A stretch of 64,000 nt of DNA from JBGPLJ01 sp963826145 (GTDB lineage: Bacteria; Pseudomonadota; Gammaproteobacteria; Steroidobacterales; Steroidobacteraceae): the NCBI GenBank assembly GCA_963826145.1, contig CAWGVW010000002.1, forward strand, positions 1,550,001-1,614,000, in the 5' to 3' direction. Under the pieces are notes generated by a model. The model was not told the DNA's origin and did no database searches. It saw nothing but the letters and a program-made list of their open reading frames with translations. How positions within the stretch are numbered: position 1 is the first letter of the stretch; each line of letters opens with the position of its first letter. The position numbers and the translations under genes were made by a program. Positions 20,767 through 28,528 of the stretch are shown here, in pieces.

Positions 20767-20794
20767 AAATCCTCAGAAATCCAATCCCGGTACC
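20767..20794 (-). repeat. family A REP arm, right side of transposase element
   Basis: A 28-base arm in inverted orientation, reading AAATCCTCAGAAATCCAATC then CCGGTACC. It is of the GAGGATTT subtype also seen at 25411-25494. It lies 12 bases downstream of the amidohydrolase stop (minus strand) and about 84 bases upstream of the transposase start. Confidence 0.9.
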
Positions 20795-20806
20795 GGTTTC
20801 GGTCGG

Positions 20807-21697
20807 CTACCGCAGGCCGAGGAGCCGCACGGCGTTTTCCTTCATCACGAGCGGTCGCACCTCCGGCTTGATCGGCAGTTTCTCGAAATCCGCGATCCAG
20901 CGGTCCGGCGTGATGACCGGATAGTCCGAGCCGAACAGCATCCGGTCCTTCAGGAGGGTGTTCGTGTACTGCACCAGGTTCGCCGGAAAATACTTCGGCG
21001 ACCAGCCAGAGAGGTCGATGTGCACCGTTGGCTTGTGCGTTGCGACCGCTAGTGCCTCGTCCTGCCATGGAAAGGACGGGTGCGCCAGGATGATCGGCAT
21101 GTCCGGAAAGTCCACCGCGACGTCGTCAACGTACATCGGGTTCGAATACTTCAGCCGCACGCCAAGACCGCCGGGCACACCCGCGCCGACACCGGTCTGC
21201 CCCGTGTGAAAGAGGGCAGGGAGTTTCGCGGCAGCGATTTCCTCGTAGAGCACGTACGCCTTGCGGTCGTTCGGGTAGAAGCCCTGCTGCGAGGGGTGAA
21301 ACTTGAAGCCGCGCACGCCGTAGTCCTCGATGAGCCGGCGCGCTTCACGCGCGCCGAGCTTCCCCTTGGCCGGATCGATGCTCGCGAACGGAATGAGCGC
21401 GTCGTTGTGCTCGGCGGCGACTTCCGCGACTTCCTCGTTGGCAATGCGCGTGATGCCCGCGTGGGCTTCGGCGTCCACCGTGAAGATCACCGCGGCCATC
21501 TTGCGCGAACGGTAGTAATCCGCGACTTCCGGGATCGTCGGGAACTTGGGCTTGCCCGACTTGAAGTACTTCGCCATCTGCTCATCGAGCAGCACGGAGC
21601 AAGGGTCCGGCGGATCGCGGCCCGAGATGTTCGCGTGCGTATGCACGTCGATGGCGACCAGCTGATCGACCTTGAGATTGTATTCGTAGCGGCTCAT
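20807..21697 (-). CDS. amidohydrolase-2 family protein (4-hydroxyphenyl-beta-ketoacyl-CoA hydrolase-like)
   Basis: A 296-residue metal-dependent TIM-barrel hydrolase. Metal ligands are visible as IDVHTHAN (H-x-H), FKFHPSQQGF, LFHTGQTG, ILAHPSFPW and the acidic GSDYPVIT. The overall pattern resembles enzymes annotated as 4-hydroxyphenyl-beta-ketoacyl-CoA hydrolase, which cut a beta-keto side chain, and also aromatic decarboxylases. It is the last gene of a minus-strand operon with a HAD phosphatase (3 bases away), biotin carboxylase, BCCP and a split PEP-synthase-like pair. That context would suit release of a product from a carboxylated ketone, but this is inference. Confidence 0.83.
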   Translation of the reverse strand: MSRYEYNLKVDQLVAIDVHTHANISGRDPPDPCSVLLDEQMAKYFKSGKPKFPTIPEVADYYRSRKMAAVIFTVDAEAHAGITRIANEEVAEVAAEHNDALIPFASIDPAKGKLGAREARRLIEDYGVRGFKFHPSQQGFYPNDRKAYVLYEEIAAAKLPALFHTGQTGVGAGVPGGLGVRLKYSNPMYVDDVAVDFPDMPIILAHPSFPWQDEALAVATHKPTVHIDLSGWSPKYFPANLVQYTNTLLKDRMLFGSDYPVITPDRWIADFEKLPIKPEVRPLVMKENAVRLLGLR

Positions 21698-21700
21698 GTC

Positions 21701-22561
21701 TTAATTCCCGAGCGATTGCAGATAGAGGCGATGCAGTTCGCCCACATTGCGAACGGTGATGTGCGCGCGGCGAGCGCGCGGCACGCTGAGAAATTCCTTC
21801 GTGCCACTCACTCCGGAAGTGACGCCGATCGCGAGCGAGCGGCCGCGATGGGCCATCTCGACCTCGAGCGTCGGATCGTCGCCGAGCACGGCGAGTTGCG
21901 ATGTCGGGATGCCAAGCTTGCGGCTCGCCGAGCGCAGCGCCGCGAGCGAAGGCTTGCCGAAAATGCGGGGCCGGGCGCCGGTGACACTCGTGATCATCGC
22001 GCAGATCGCACGCGAAGTGCCGATCGCCTTGCCATGCGCGGTCGCGAAATAGAGAGACATCGAAGCCGTGCAAAGACTTGCGCCCCGCCAGACCGCACTG
22101 CACGCGGCCTCCAGGTCGCTCATCGTGAATTCGCGGTACCAGCCGGCGAAGATCGCATCGACCCGGCGGTTGCCGAGCTTCGAGGGCGCAACCACCTCCA
22201 GGCCCGCGTCCGCGAGCGGACGCGATACGCCTTCGCCACCGAGGGCGAGGACGCTCCGATAGCCGGCTCGCGCGAGCGATTCGCCCGCGACGCTTGCCGG
22301 CGTGACGACGCAATCGCCGACGACAGGGAGGCCTGCAGCGATCAGCTTCTTCGCGAGCTCGCGCGGCGCGCGCACGGTACCGTTCGTGAGAATAGCGTAA
22401 GGAAAGCCGCGGCGATTGAGGTCATCGAGCATGCGCACGGCACCCGGAAGTGTGCGCAGGCCTTTGTTGTGCTTGTCGCCGAGCACGAGCGTGCCGTCGA
22501 GATCGAAGACGAAGCCGCGTGTCTCGGCGAGCCTGCGTCGAATGTCAGTGCTGAGTCGCAT
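21701..22561 (-). CDS. HAD-IIA family phosphatase (NagD/phosphoglycolate phosphatase-like)
   Basis: A 286-residue haloacid-dehalogenase hydrolase. Motif I is FVFDLDGTLVLGD (nucleophile and acid aspartates), motif II is ILTNGT, a lysine is found in FGKPSLAAL, and motif IV is LGDDPTLEVEMA. The cap arrangement (GGEGVSRPLADAGLEVV) is that of subclass IIA, which includes NagD and phosphoglycolate phosphatases. It overlaps the end of the biotin carboxylase gene by 17 bases and precedes the amidohydrolase by 3 bases, so it is co-translated. It might remove phosphate from a phosphorylated intermediate made by the upstream phosphotransferase pair (inference). Confidence 0.87.
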   Translation of the reverse strand: MRLSTDIRRRLAETRGFVFDLDGTLVLGDKHNKGLRTLPGAVRMLDDLNRRGFPYAILTNGTVRAPRELAKKLIAAGLPVVGDCVVTPASVAGESLARAGYRSVLALGGEGVSRPLADAGLEVVAPSKLGNRRVDAIFAGWYREFTMSDLEAACSAVWRGASLCTASMSLYFATAHGKAIGTSRAICAMITSVTGARPRIFGKPSLAALRSASRKLGIPTSQLAVLGDDPTLEVEMAHRGRSLAIGVTSGVSGTKEFLSVPRARRAHITVRNVGELHRLYLQSLGN

Positions 22562-23912
22562 GGTTCTCCGGGCGTGCCAGCCACTTGCCTAGCCAGGCGG
22601 TGTCGACACCGCCGCGATGGAAGTCATCTTCGCGCATGAGCTCGGCGAGGAGCGCAATGTTGTTCGCAACGCCCGCTATCTCGCACCGTGCGAGCGCCGA
22701 CGACATGCGTTCGAGCGCAGCTTCGCGTGTCGGACCGTGCGCGATCACTTTAGCGAGCAGCGAATCGTAGAATGGCGGCACGCGAGCCTGTGCTTCGACG
22801 TGAGTATCCACCCGGATGCCGGCGCCCGCCGGAAAGTTCGCTGAAATGATCGTTCCGGGACTCGGGCGAAAATCGTGCGCGGTATCCTCGGCGATGACAC
22901 GGCATTCGATCGCATGGCCGGAGGCCCGCACGTCGCCTTGCGTGAGGCGAAGCGGCCAGCCCTCGGCGACGGCGAGCTGCTCCGCGACCAGATCGAGTCC
23001 CGTGATCATCTCCGTTACGGGGTGCTCTACCTGGATGCGCGCATTCATTTCCAGAAAGTAGAATTCACCGCCCGCGCTGTCGACCAGGAATTCCACGGTG
23101 CCGAGCCCCCGGTAGTGCAGATGCCGGCCGAACGCCACCGCCCCCGCCTGAATTCGCGCCCGCAGGTCATCCGACAAGGAGGGAGCGGGCGCTTCCTCGA
23201 TGAGTTTTTGATAGCGGCGCTGGATGGAGCAGTCGCGGTCGCCAACGTGAATGACCGTCTCACCGTCACCGAGGAGCTGCACCTCCACGTGCCGGCCCGA
23301 GGCGACGAAGCGCTCGATATAAACACGCGCGTCGCCGAACGCGGCCTTCGCCTCCGACATCGCAAGATCGAGGGTCGCGGAAAGCTCGGCGAGCGATGCG
23401 ACGAGTTTCATGCCGCGGCCACCGCCGCCCGCGACCGCTTTCACGAGGAGCGGTGCTCCGATCTTGCGACCCAGGGCTTGCGCCTGCGCGAGCGAATCGA
23501 CCGCGCCGCCCGGCACCACGGGTAATCCTGCCGCCACCGCCTGGCGTCGCGCTTCGAGCTTGTCACCGACCGCGCGTAGCTGGGAGATTTCGGGACCCAC
23601 AAAGATGAGGCCCGCGTTGCGGCAAGCGTCGGCGAAGAGTGCGTTCTCCGAGAGGAAGCCGTAACCCGGATGAATGGCATCGACGCGCGCTTCGATGGCG
23701 GCGCCGATCACGCTCTCGATGTTGAGATAGCTGCGCGCAGGGAGCGGCGCGCCGATGCAGACCGTGCGATCCGCGAGTCGAGCTGGCACCGAATCGAGAT
23801 CCGCCTCCGACGCCGCCAGCACCGTTTCGATGCCGAGTTCGCGCGCGGTGCGGATGACGCGAACGGCAATTTCGCCGCGATTGGCAATGAGAAGGCGCCG
23901 GATCGGCTTCAC
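22545..23912 (-). CDS. accC: biotin carboxylase
   Basis: A 455-residue ATP-grasp biotin carboxylase. It starts KPIRRLLIANRGEIAVRVIRTARELGI in family style, has HPGYGFLSENA, the glycine-rich ATP loop AVAGGGGRGMK, and the catalytic EMNARIQVEHPVTE. It carboxylates biotin on the carrier protein using ATP and bicarbonate. It is translationally coupled to the BCCP gene: its GTG start and the BCCP TGA overlap by four bases. The operon is not the usual accBC of fatty-acid synthesis, because it also holds PEP-synthase-like, HAD and amidohydrolase genes and no carboxyltransferase. It may therefore serve a catabolic carboxylase. Confidence 0.92.
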   Translation of the reverse strand: MKPIRRLLIANRGEIAVRVIRTARELGIETVLAASEADLDSVPARLADRTVCIGAPLPARSYLNIESVIGAAIEARVDAIHPGYGFLSENALFADACRNAGLIFVGPEISQLRAVGDKLEARRQAVAAGLPVVPGGAVDSLAQAQALGRKIGAPLLVKAVAGGGGRGMKLVASLAELSATLDLAMSEAKAAFGDARVYIERFVASGRHVEVQLLGDGETVIHVGDRDCSIQRRYQKLIEEAPAPSLSDDLRARIQAGAVAFGRHLHYRGLGTVEFLVDSAGGEFYFLEMNARIQVEHPVTEMITGLDLVAEQLAVAEGWPLRLTQGDVRASGHAIECRVIAEDTAHDFRPSPGTIISANFPAGAGIRVDTHVEAQARVPPFYDSLLAKVIAHGPTREAALERMSSALARCEIAGVANNIALLAELMREDDFHRGGVDTAWLGKWLARPENHATQH

Positions 23913-24373
23913 CCGGGCGTCCTGATGCGCATGAGCACATGGTTTTGCTCGACGAATTCGCCGTCGGACGCGTCGATGGCCGCAATCACGCCGGCCGCGC
24001 CGGCATAAACGGAATTCATGAGCTTCATCGTCTCGACGATGCCGATGACGGTCTCCTTCGTCACCGGGGAGCCCACCTCGACGTAGGGAGGCGCACCGGG
24101 CTTCGGCGCTCGATAGAAAGTGCCGATGAGGGGAGCGCGCACGGCGGTCGTGCCGTCGTCGACTGGCGCTTGTGCCGTTGCCACCGGCGCAGCATGCGTC
24201 ACGGTGGACTTCATCGTGGTCTTCGTTTCGCGCGTCTCGGTCCAGCCGCCGCCGGGCGCAGCGGCGCGCCGCAGGATTACCTTGAAGCGGTCGGTTTCGA
24301 GCTCGAGCTCGTCGAACGGAGCGGCGTCGAGGATCTTCAGGATCTCCTCGACGTCGGCGCGCGTGAGATTCAT
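23909..24373 (-). CDS. biotin carboxyl carrier protein
   Basis: A 154-residue AccB-like carrier. The N-terminal helix region (LTRADVEEILKILDAAPFDE, LELETDRFKVILRR) leads through an Ala/Thr-rich linker to the biotinyl domain: VRAPLIGTFYRAP, VEVGSPVTKETVIGIVETMKLMNSV. The biotinylated lysine is that of ETMKLMN, where many carriers have E-A-M-K-M/L. It overlaps the upstream ppsB-like gene by four bases (ATGA) and the biotin carboxylase by four bases (GTGA), showing tight coupling. It presents carboxybiotin to a carboxyltransferase that is not in the window. Confidence 0.9.
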   Translation of the reverse strand: MNLTRADVEEILKILDAAPFDELELETDRFKVILRRAAAPGGGWTETRETKTTMKSTVTHAAPVATAQAPVDDGTTAVRAPLIGTFYRAPKPGAPPYVEVGSPVTKETVIGIVETMKLMNSVYAGAAGVIAAIDASDGEFVEQNHVLMRIRTPG

Positions 24374-25455
24374 GCGCCGCGCTTTCCGCTCAGTGCGGCA
24401 AGCACGTGGTCGAAGGGGTTGGCGCGCGGCACGGCGACAGGCTGCACCTCGCGTGCGGACCATACGGTTTCCGGGCGGCTCTGCAGCAGGTACGTGACGC
24501 CGTCGCGTCCGATCGCCCACTCGATGTCCTGGGCGGCGCCGTAGTGCGCTTCGACGCGCCGTGCGAGTGCGACGAGTCCCGCGATCTCCGCGTCCGAAAT
24601 GCAGGCAACATGCTGGCGCGACGCCGGGATTTCCGCCGCGACCACGCCGCCCGTCGCGGCCGGCACGTGCTCGTGAACCTTGTGCGCGATATCGCGCTTG
24701 CCGATCTCGCTCGTGACTTTGCTCGCAACGAACTTGTCCGGCGTGACTTCGCCGCTCACGATCGCGGAGCCGAGGCCCCAGCTGCCCTCGATGGTGATGA
24801 CAGACGGATCGCCGGTGGTGGGGCTGCGCGTGAACATGACGCCCGAGGAACGCGAGTCGACCATGCGCTGAACGACGACACCCATCGCGACCTGCGACTC
24901 GCTCATCGCAAGACGCAGCCGGTAGGTTACCGATTCGACGCTGTATAGGCTCGCCCAGCACCTGCGCACGGCTTTGAGCACCTCGTCCGCGCCCTTCACC
25001 CAAAGGAGCGTGTCCTGGAGGCCGGCGAAACTTGCTTCCGCGCTGTCTTCGCTCGTCGCGCTCGAACGCACGGCGACGGGCGAGCGCGTGTCCGTGTCGC
25101 AGAGGCTCGCGTGCGCCTCGACGATGGCAAGCTCGACATGGCGCGGCAGCGGCACCGATTCGATGCGTTCGCGAATGGCTTTCGTAACTTCGCTGACGCG
25201 CGCGAGGTCGCTGCCATCGAGCTTCACGATCGCGCTGCGGATCGAGCCATCCGGATCGAGCGCCGCAAGATGCGCCTCGAACGCCGCGGTCGTCACGACG
25301 AATCCGGGCGGCACGTGTATGCCAGCGAACGTCAGCTCGCCGAGACTTGCGCCCTTGCCGCCGACGGTGGGTCGCGATGCCAGTCGAATGTCCTGGAACC
25401 ACGCGATGCAGGTACCGGGATTGGATAACTGAGGATTTGTCGGTTTGCTCGCCAT
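24370..25455 (-). CDS. PEP-synthase N-terminal-like ATP-binding subunit (phenylphosphate synthase PpsB-like)
   Basis: A 361-residue protein that corresponds only to the N-terminal ATP-binding domain of PEP synthase/pyruvate phosphate dikinase: VGGKGASLGEL, VPPGFVVTTAAF, SPVAVRSSATSEDSAEASFAGLQ, GVMFTRSPTTGDPSVITIE, IEWAIGRDGVTYLLQSRPET. The separate gene upstream encodes the histidine domain. This split is that of phenylphosphate synthase subunits 2 (about 40 kDa) and 1 (about 70 kDa). Residues 1-15 (MASKPTNPQLSNPGT) are encoded by the loop and left arm of a REPIN; family homology begins at IAWFQDIRL. It overlaps the BCCP gene by four bases. Confidence 0.82.
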   Translation of the reverse strand: MASKPTNPQLSNPGTCIAWFQDIRLASRPTVGGKGASLGELTFAGIHVPPGFVVTTAAFEAHLAALDPDGSIRSAIVKLDGSDLARVSEVTKAIRERIESVPLPRHVELAIVEAHASLCDTDTRSPVAVRSSATSEDSAEASFAGLQDTLLWVKGADEVLKAVRRCWASLYSVESVTYRLRLAMSESQVAMGVVVQRMVDSRSSGVMFTRSPTTGDPSVITIEGSWGLGSAIVSGEVTPDKFVASKVTSEIGKRDIAHKVHEHVPAATGGVVAAEIPASRQHVACISDAEIAGLVALARRVEAHYGAAQDIEWAIGRDGVTYLLQSRPETVWSAREVQPVAVPRANPFDHVLAALSGKRGA

Positions 25456-25494
25456 GGCGCTCGGTGAAATCCTCAGATATCCAATCCCGGTACC
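25411..25494. repeat. REPIN, family A (GAGGATTT subtype)
   Basis: Inverted arms 25411-25439 and 25467-25494, beginning GGTACCGGGATTGGATAACT and differing at one base, with a 27-base spacer holding the dyad CGCCATGGCG. It fills the junction between the two phosphotransferase genes: one arm ends three bases after the upstream stop codon, and the spacer holds the start codon (25455, minus strand) of the downstream gene. Confidence 0.92.
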
Positions 25495-25497
25495 GGT

Positions 25498-27332
25498 TCA
25501 ATCAAGCAGCGTGACGACGCCGCGGTCGCCGTCGACGCGTACGCGCTGGCCGGTGCGGATGCGCTTGGTCGCCTGGCCCGTGCCGACGACCGCCGGCATG
25601 CCGTATTCGCGCGCGACGATCGCGGCGTGCGACATCGTGCCGCCGATGTCCGAGACCGCCGCCTTGATCTTGCCGAACATCGGCGCCCAGCTCGGGTTCG
25701 TCACGGGCAGACCAGGATGTCGCCCTCGCGGACCTGCGCCGATGTCGTTCGACGCTCGTCAGCACGCGCGCGATGCCTTCGACGACGCCGGAGGACGCGC
25801 GCGAAGCCCCGGATTTCGTTCTTGTCCTTTTCATCAGGCACGCGCGACCAGGCCTCGAGCGTTTCCGAGGTGATGCCCCACAGCATCTGCACCGCCGGAT
25901 CTTCGATGCTGTCGGGCATCGGGCCGATCGCGGCGGCGGCGCATCCACGCCTTCAGCTTCTCGAGAATCTCCTTGCGCCGCCGGACGATCGGCTTCCAGT
26001 GCGGACCGCCGCGCGCTGGCGCGCCCGACGCCCAGGCCATCATCACGTCGACCAGCGCCTGGTCGACCTCGGTGTGCTGCAGGTGGAAGATGTCCTCGCT
26101 CTCCTCGATCTGTCCCCAGCGCGCGAGCAGCGCGCCGAATTCGCGGATCTTGTTGAAGAAGCAGGTGGTGAACCAGTGCTCGCAGTAGAACTTGTGGTCC
26201 TCGACGTACGGAAACACGAGGTGGCAGAGCGCCAGCATCTGGTCGAACGCGCCACGCTCCTCGTCGGTCTTGAGCAGCTCACGGTATTCCGTCGTGATGC
26301 GCTCGCGTTCCACCTGGAGTCTTTCCGTCGGCCGGTCGAGCTTGTCGCCCTCCTTGACGAGCCGGATGTAGCGCGGCAGCGCGGAGAACGGCACCGACAG
26401 ATCGTCGTTCCAGCTGCGGTGGTGATGATAGAAGCCGTCGCCGGTCGACGATGTTGAACCAGGGGTCGCGCGACTTTTCGAGCGCACTCAGCCAGCGCGC
26501 GCCCTGTCGCCGAGCTTGCGGCAGCGCGGACAGGATCTTGTCCGGGCTCGCGCCTTCGGCGAAGTTACCGTCGACGCCGAGCTCGACCGCCAGCCTCGCC
26601 AGGCGCTTCAGCTCGTCGTCCGGCCGGAACATCAGCACGTCGATGCCGGCGACCATGCGCGCAACGGTCTGGTCGCGGAATCTCCGGAAACGCCTTCTTG
26701 CAGAACTGGAAGAACACGACGTACGCGCCGTAGCCGAGCATCAGGAACTCGAAGTGGTGGTGCCACATCGTCGAGAACAGTTCGATGCGTGCGGTGGAAG
26801 GCCTCGCGCACGTAGTGGTTCTGCGCGACGCCGCGCGCTTCGGTCACCATCGATGCGTCTTCGAACTCGGGGAGCTCCGGCACTTTGATCGAGCCGATCG
26901 TCGTCGATCAGGCGCGTGCATGCGCTTCTTCCAGCCGTCGAAGAGCGCGTTCCAGTTCTCGTAGTAGTGGCCGGCGCGCGCTCCTGGAAGACCTCAGGCG
27001 CCGCTCGATCTCCTCCGGGTCGGTGACCGCGTTCGCGGTGATGTAGACGCGGCCGTTGATGATGCGGTAGTCGATGCCGAGCGCGGTCGGGAAGACGAAG
27101 ACGCGCGTCGTGTTCGCGCCGATCGCGCGTGTACGGGATCTCGGCCGTGATCGTGTCGAAGGCCGGCATCGGCTCGGGGAAGTGCATCGAGTTGTAGAAC
27201 CAGAAGCGCTTGTCGTCCTCCGGGCTGGAACCGCGTGAAGTACGGGTACATCTCCTCCCAGCCCTCCGCCCCCGGAACGGGCGCGATCTCGGAAGGCATC
27301 GGGAACGGATGTTTCTTGCTGTCACCGGCCAT
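25498..27332 (-). CDS. PEP-utilising histidine-domain subunit (phenylphosphate synthase PpsA-like), frame interrupted
   Basis: About 607 residues once the frame is repaired. The N-terminus (MPSEIAPVPGAEGWEEMYPY, KRFWFYNSMHFPEPMPAFDT) and the middle (MWHHHFEFLMLGYGAYVVFF, GDGFYHHHRSWNDD, FDQMLALCHLVFPYVEDHKF) match the large subunit of phenylphosphate-synthase-like enzymes. The C-terminus is the mobile phosphohistidine domain with DIGGTMSHAAIVAREYGMPAVVGTG. Roughly a dozen frame breaks (for example near 27228, 27126, 26890, 26683, 26448, 25799) all vanish if a doubled third codon base is counted once; one proline codon near 25712 lacks its third base. The length modulo three fits this repair. 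GGAG precedes ATG 27332. It is the first gene of the operon. Confidence 0.75.
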
Positions 27333-27527
27333 GGCGGACTCCGGAAATGGGATTGCATCTAGTTTCGCGCATTCTGGTCTCGCATTTTGGGCCAGAGGGT
27401 CGCACGAAGGCTGTGCTCTGCGCGAGACGGGGATGTTCCGCGAGAGCAGCTCCGGGCTATATTGTGACAATCGCGGCGCACGCGAAGGATGGATCGACCT
27501 GCCTGCTGCGGTGCCTGGGGGATCGTA

Positions 27528-28502
27528 ATGGCGGAGCTGCAGACGTATTCGACGTCCGGAATCGAACCGCGCCGGCGCGTCGACTACTGGAACCATCTCG
27601 CCTGCAATGCGTTGACGCAGCTCGCGGCCAGCCCATTGAATCGACGGGATTTTTCAGGCCGCCTCGCGCGCACGGAAATCGGCCCGGTGCGGCTGGTGGA
27701 CGTCGAGTCGGATCCAGCGATCGTGTATCACTCGCGCCTGCATATTGCGCGTGCGTCCGAGCCCGTGTTCCTGCTGTGCGTGCAGCTCTCCGGGGAAAGC
27801 CAGTTCCGGCAGAACGGCCGGGAGGCGTTGCTTCACGAGAGCGATTTCACTTTGTGCGACAGCACCTTGCCGTACGAAATGGCTTTCGACCATAACCGCA
27901 TGCTGGTGCTCGGCATCAGCCAGCAGACGCTGCGCCGCTATATCGCCTGCCCCGAGGCGGTAATTGCCCTGCCCATGTCCGGCCGTGCGGGCCTAAGCGG
28001 GCTGTTGTCCTCGTTCGTGCGCAATTTCTGGCAGCATTATTCGACGAGCAACAATATTTCCTGCTCGGACCGCATTGGCGGCGCTCTGCTCGAACTCGCG
28101 GCGAGTGCCTATGCCGTCGTGCCGCGCGCCGAGACCGATGGGTCGACGCTCAAGACCGCCTGGCGCGTACGCATCCGCGACTACATCGAGACGCACCTGC
28201 ACGATCCGGATATGACGCCGCAGCGCATCGCGGATGCCCTGCACATGTCGGCCCGCTACCTGCATCACCTCTTCTCGGACGCCGACGAGACCGCGGCGCG
28301 CTACATCCAGCGGCGCCGGCTCGACGAATGTGCCCGGGCCATGCTCGACATTTCGCGCCGCGACCGCTCGCTTCTCGATATCGCCATGAGCTACGGCTTC
28401 AACAACGCCTCGCACTTCGGCCGGGTGTTCCGCCAGCGCTTTCGCATGTCACCGAGCGAGTATCGGCGGCAAGGTGGCGCCGGCGCGCCGCCGCGCGACT
28501 AG
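27528..28502 (+). CDS. AraC-family regulator (FeaR-like)
   Basis: A 324-residue activator with an N-terminal AraC-binding-like domain (MAELQTYSTSGIEPRRRVDY, SGESQFRQNGREA, DFTLCDSTLPYEM) and a C-terminal double helix-turn-helix (MTPQRIADALHMSARYLHHL, SLLDIAMSYGFNNASHFGRV, FRMSPSEYRR). It is a clear paralogue of the gene at 52244-53209. ATG 27528 is preceded by a G-run (27517-27521) six bases upstream. It lies divergent from the phosphotransferase/biotin operon (196 bases between starts) and upstream of aldehyde and alcohol dehydrogenases, so either side may be its target. FeaR-type proteins respond to aromatic amine or aldehyde pathways. Confidence 0.88.
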   Translation: MAELQTYSTSGIEPRRRVDYWNHLACNALTQLAASPLNRRDFSGRLARTEIGPVRLVDVESDPAIVYHSRLHIARASEPVFLLCVQLSGESQFRQNGREALLHESDFTLCDSTLPYEMAFDHNRMLVLGISQQTLRRYIACPEAVIALPMSGRAGLSGLLSSFVRNFWQHYSTSNNISCSDRIGGALLELAASAYAVVPRAETDGSTLKTAWRVRIRDYIETHLHDPDMTPQRIADALHMSARYLHHLFSDADETAARYIQRRRLDECARAMLDISRRDRSLLDIAMSYGFNNASHFGRVFRQRFRMSPSEYRRQGGAGAPPRD

Positions 28503-28528
28503 TTTTTTTGCCACAACACGAGAACACC

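Larger units (their letters stand above)
19784..20794. mobile_element. RAYT element bounded by family A inverted arms
   Basis: A 1011-base element in which a REP-associated tyrosine transposase gene lies between the same arms that form the small REPINs: left arm 19784-19812 and right arm 20767-20794 in inverted orientation, differing at a few internal positions. Outside the arms the flanks extend the inverted symmetry by several bases (CGAAAT left, CGAAAC as complement on the right). It looks like the autonomous form, with the 22-31-base-spacer REPINs as derivatives. No clear target duplication was seen. Confidence 0.82.

Noticed and set aside
21080..22639. 519-residue plus-strand frame across the amidohydrolase and HAD genes
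   Set aside because: Crosses two well supported minus-strand genes and their junction and has antisense-type composition.
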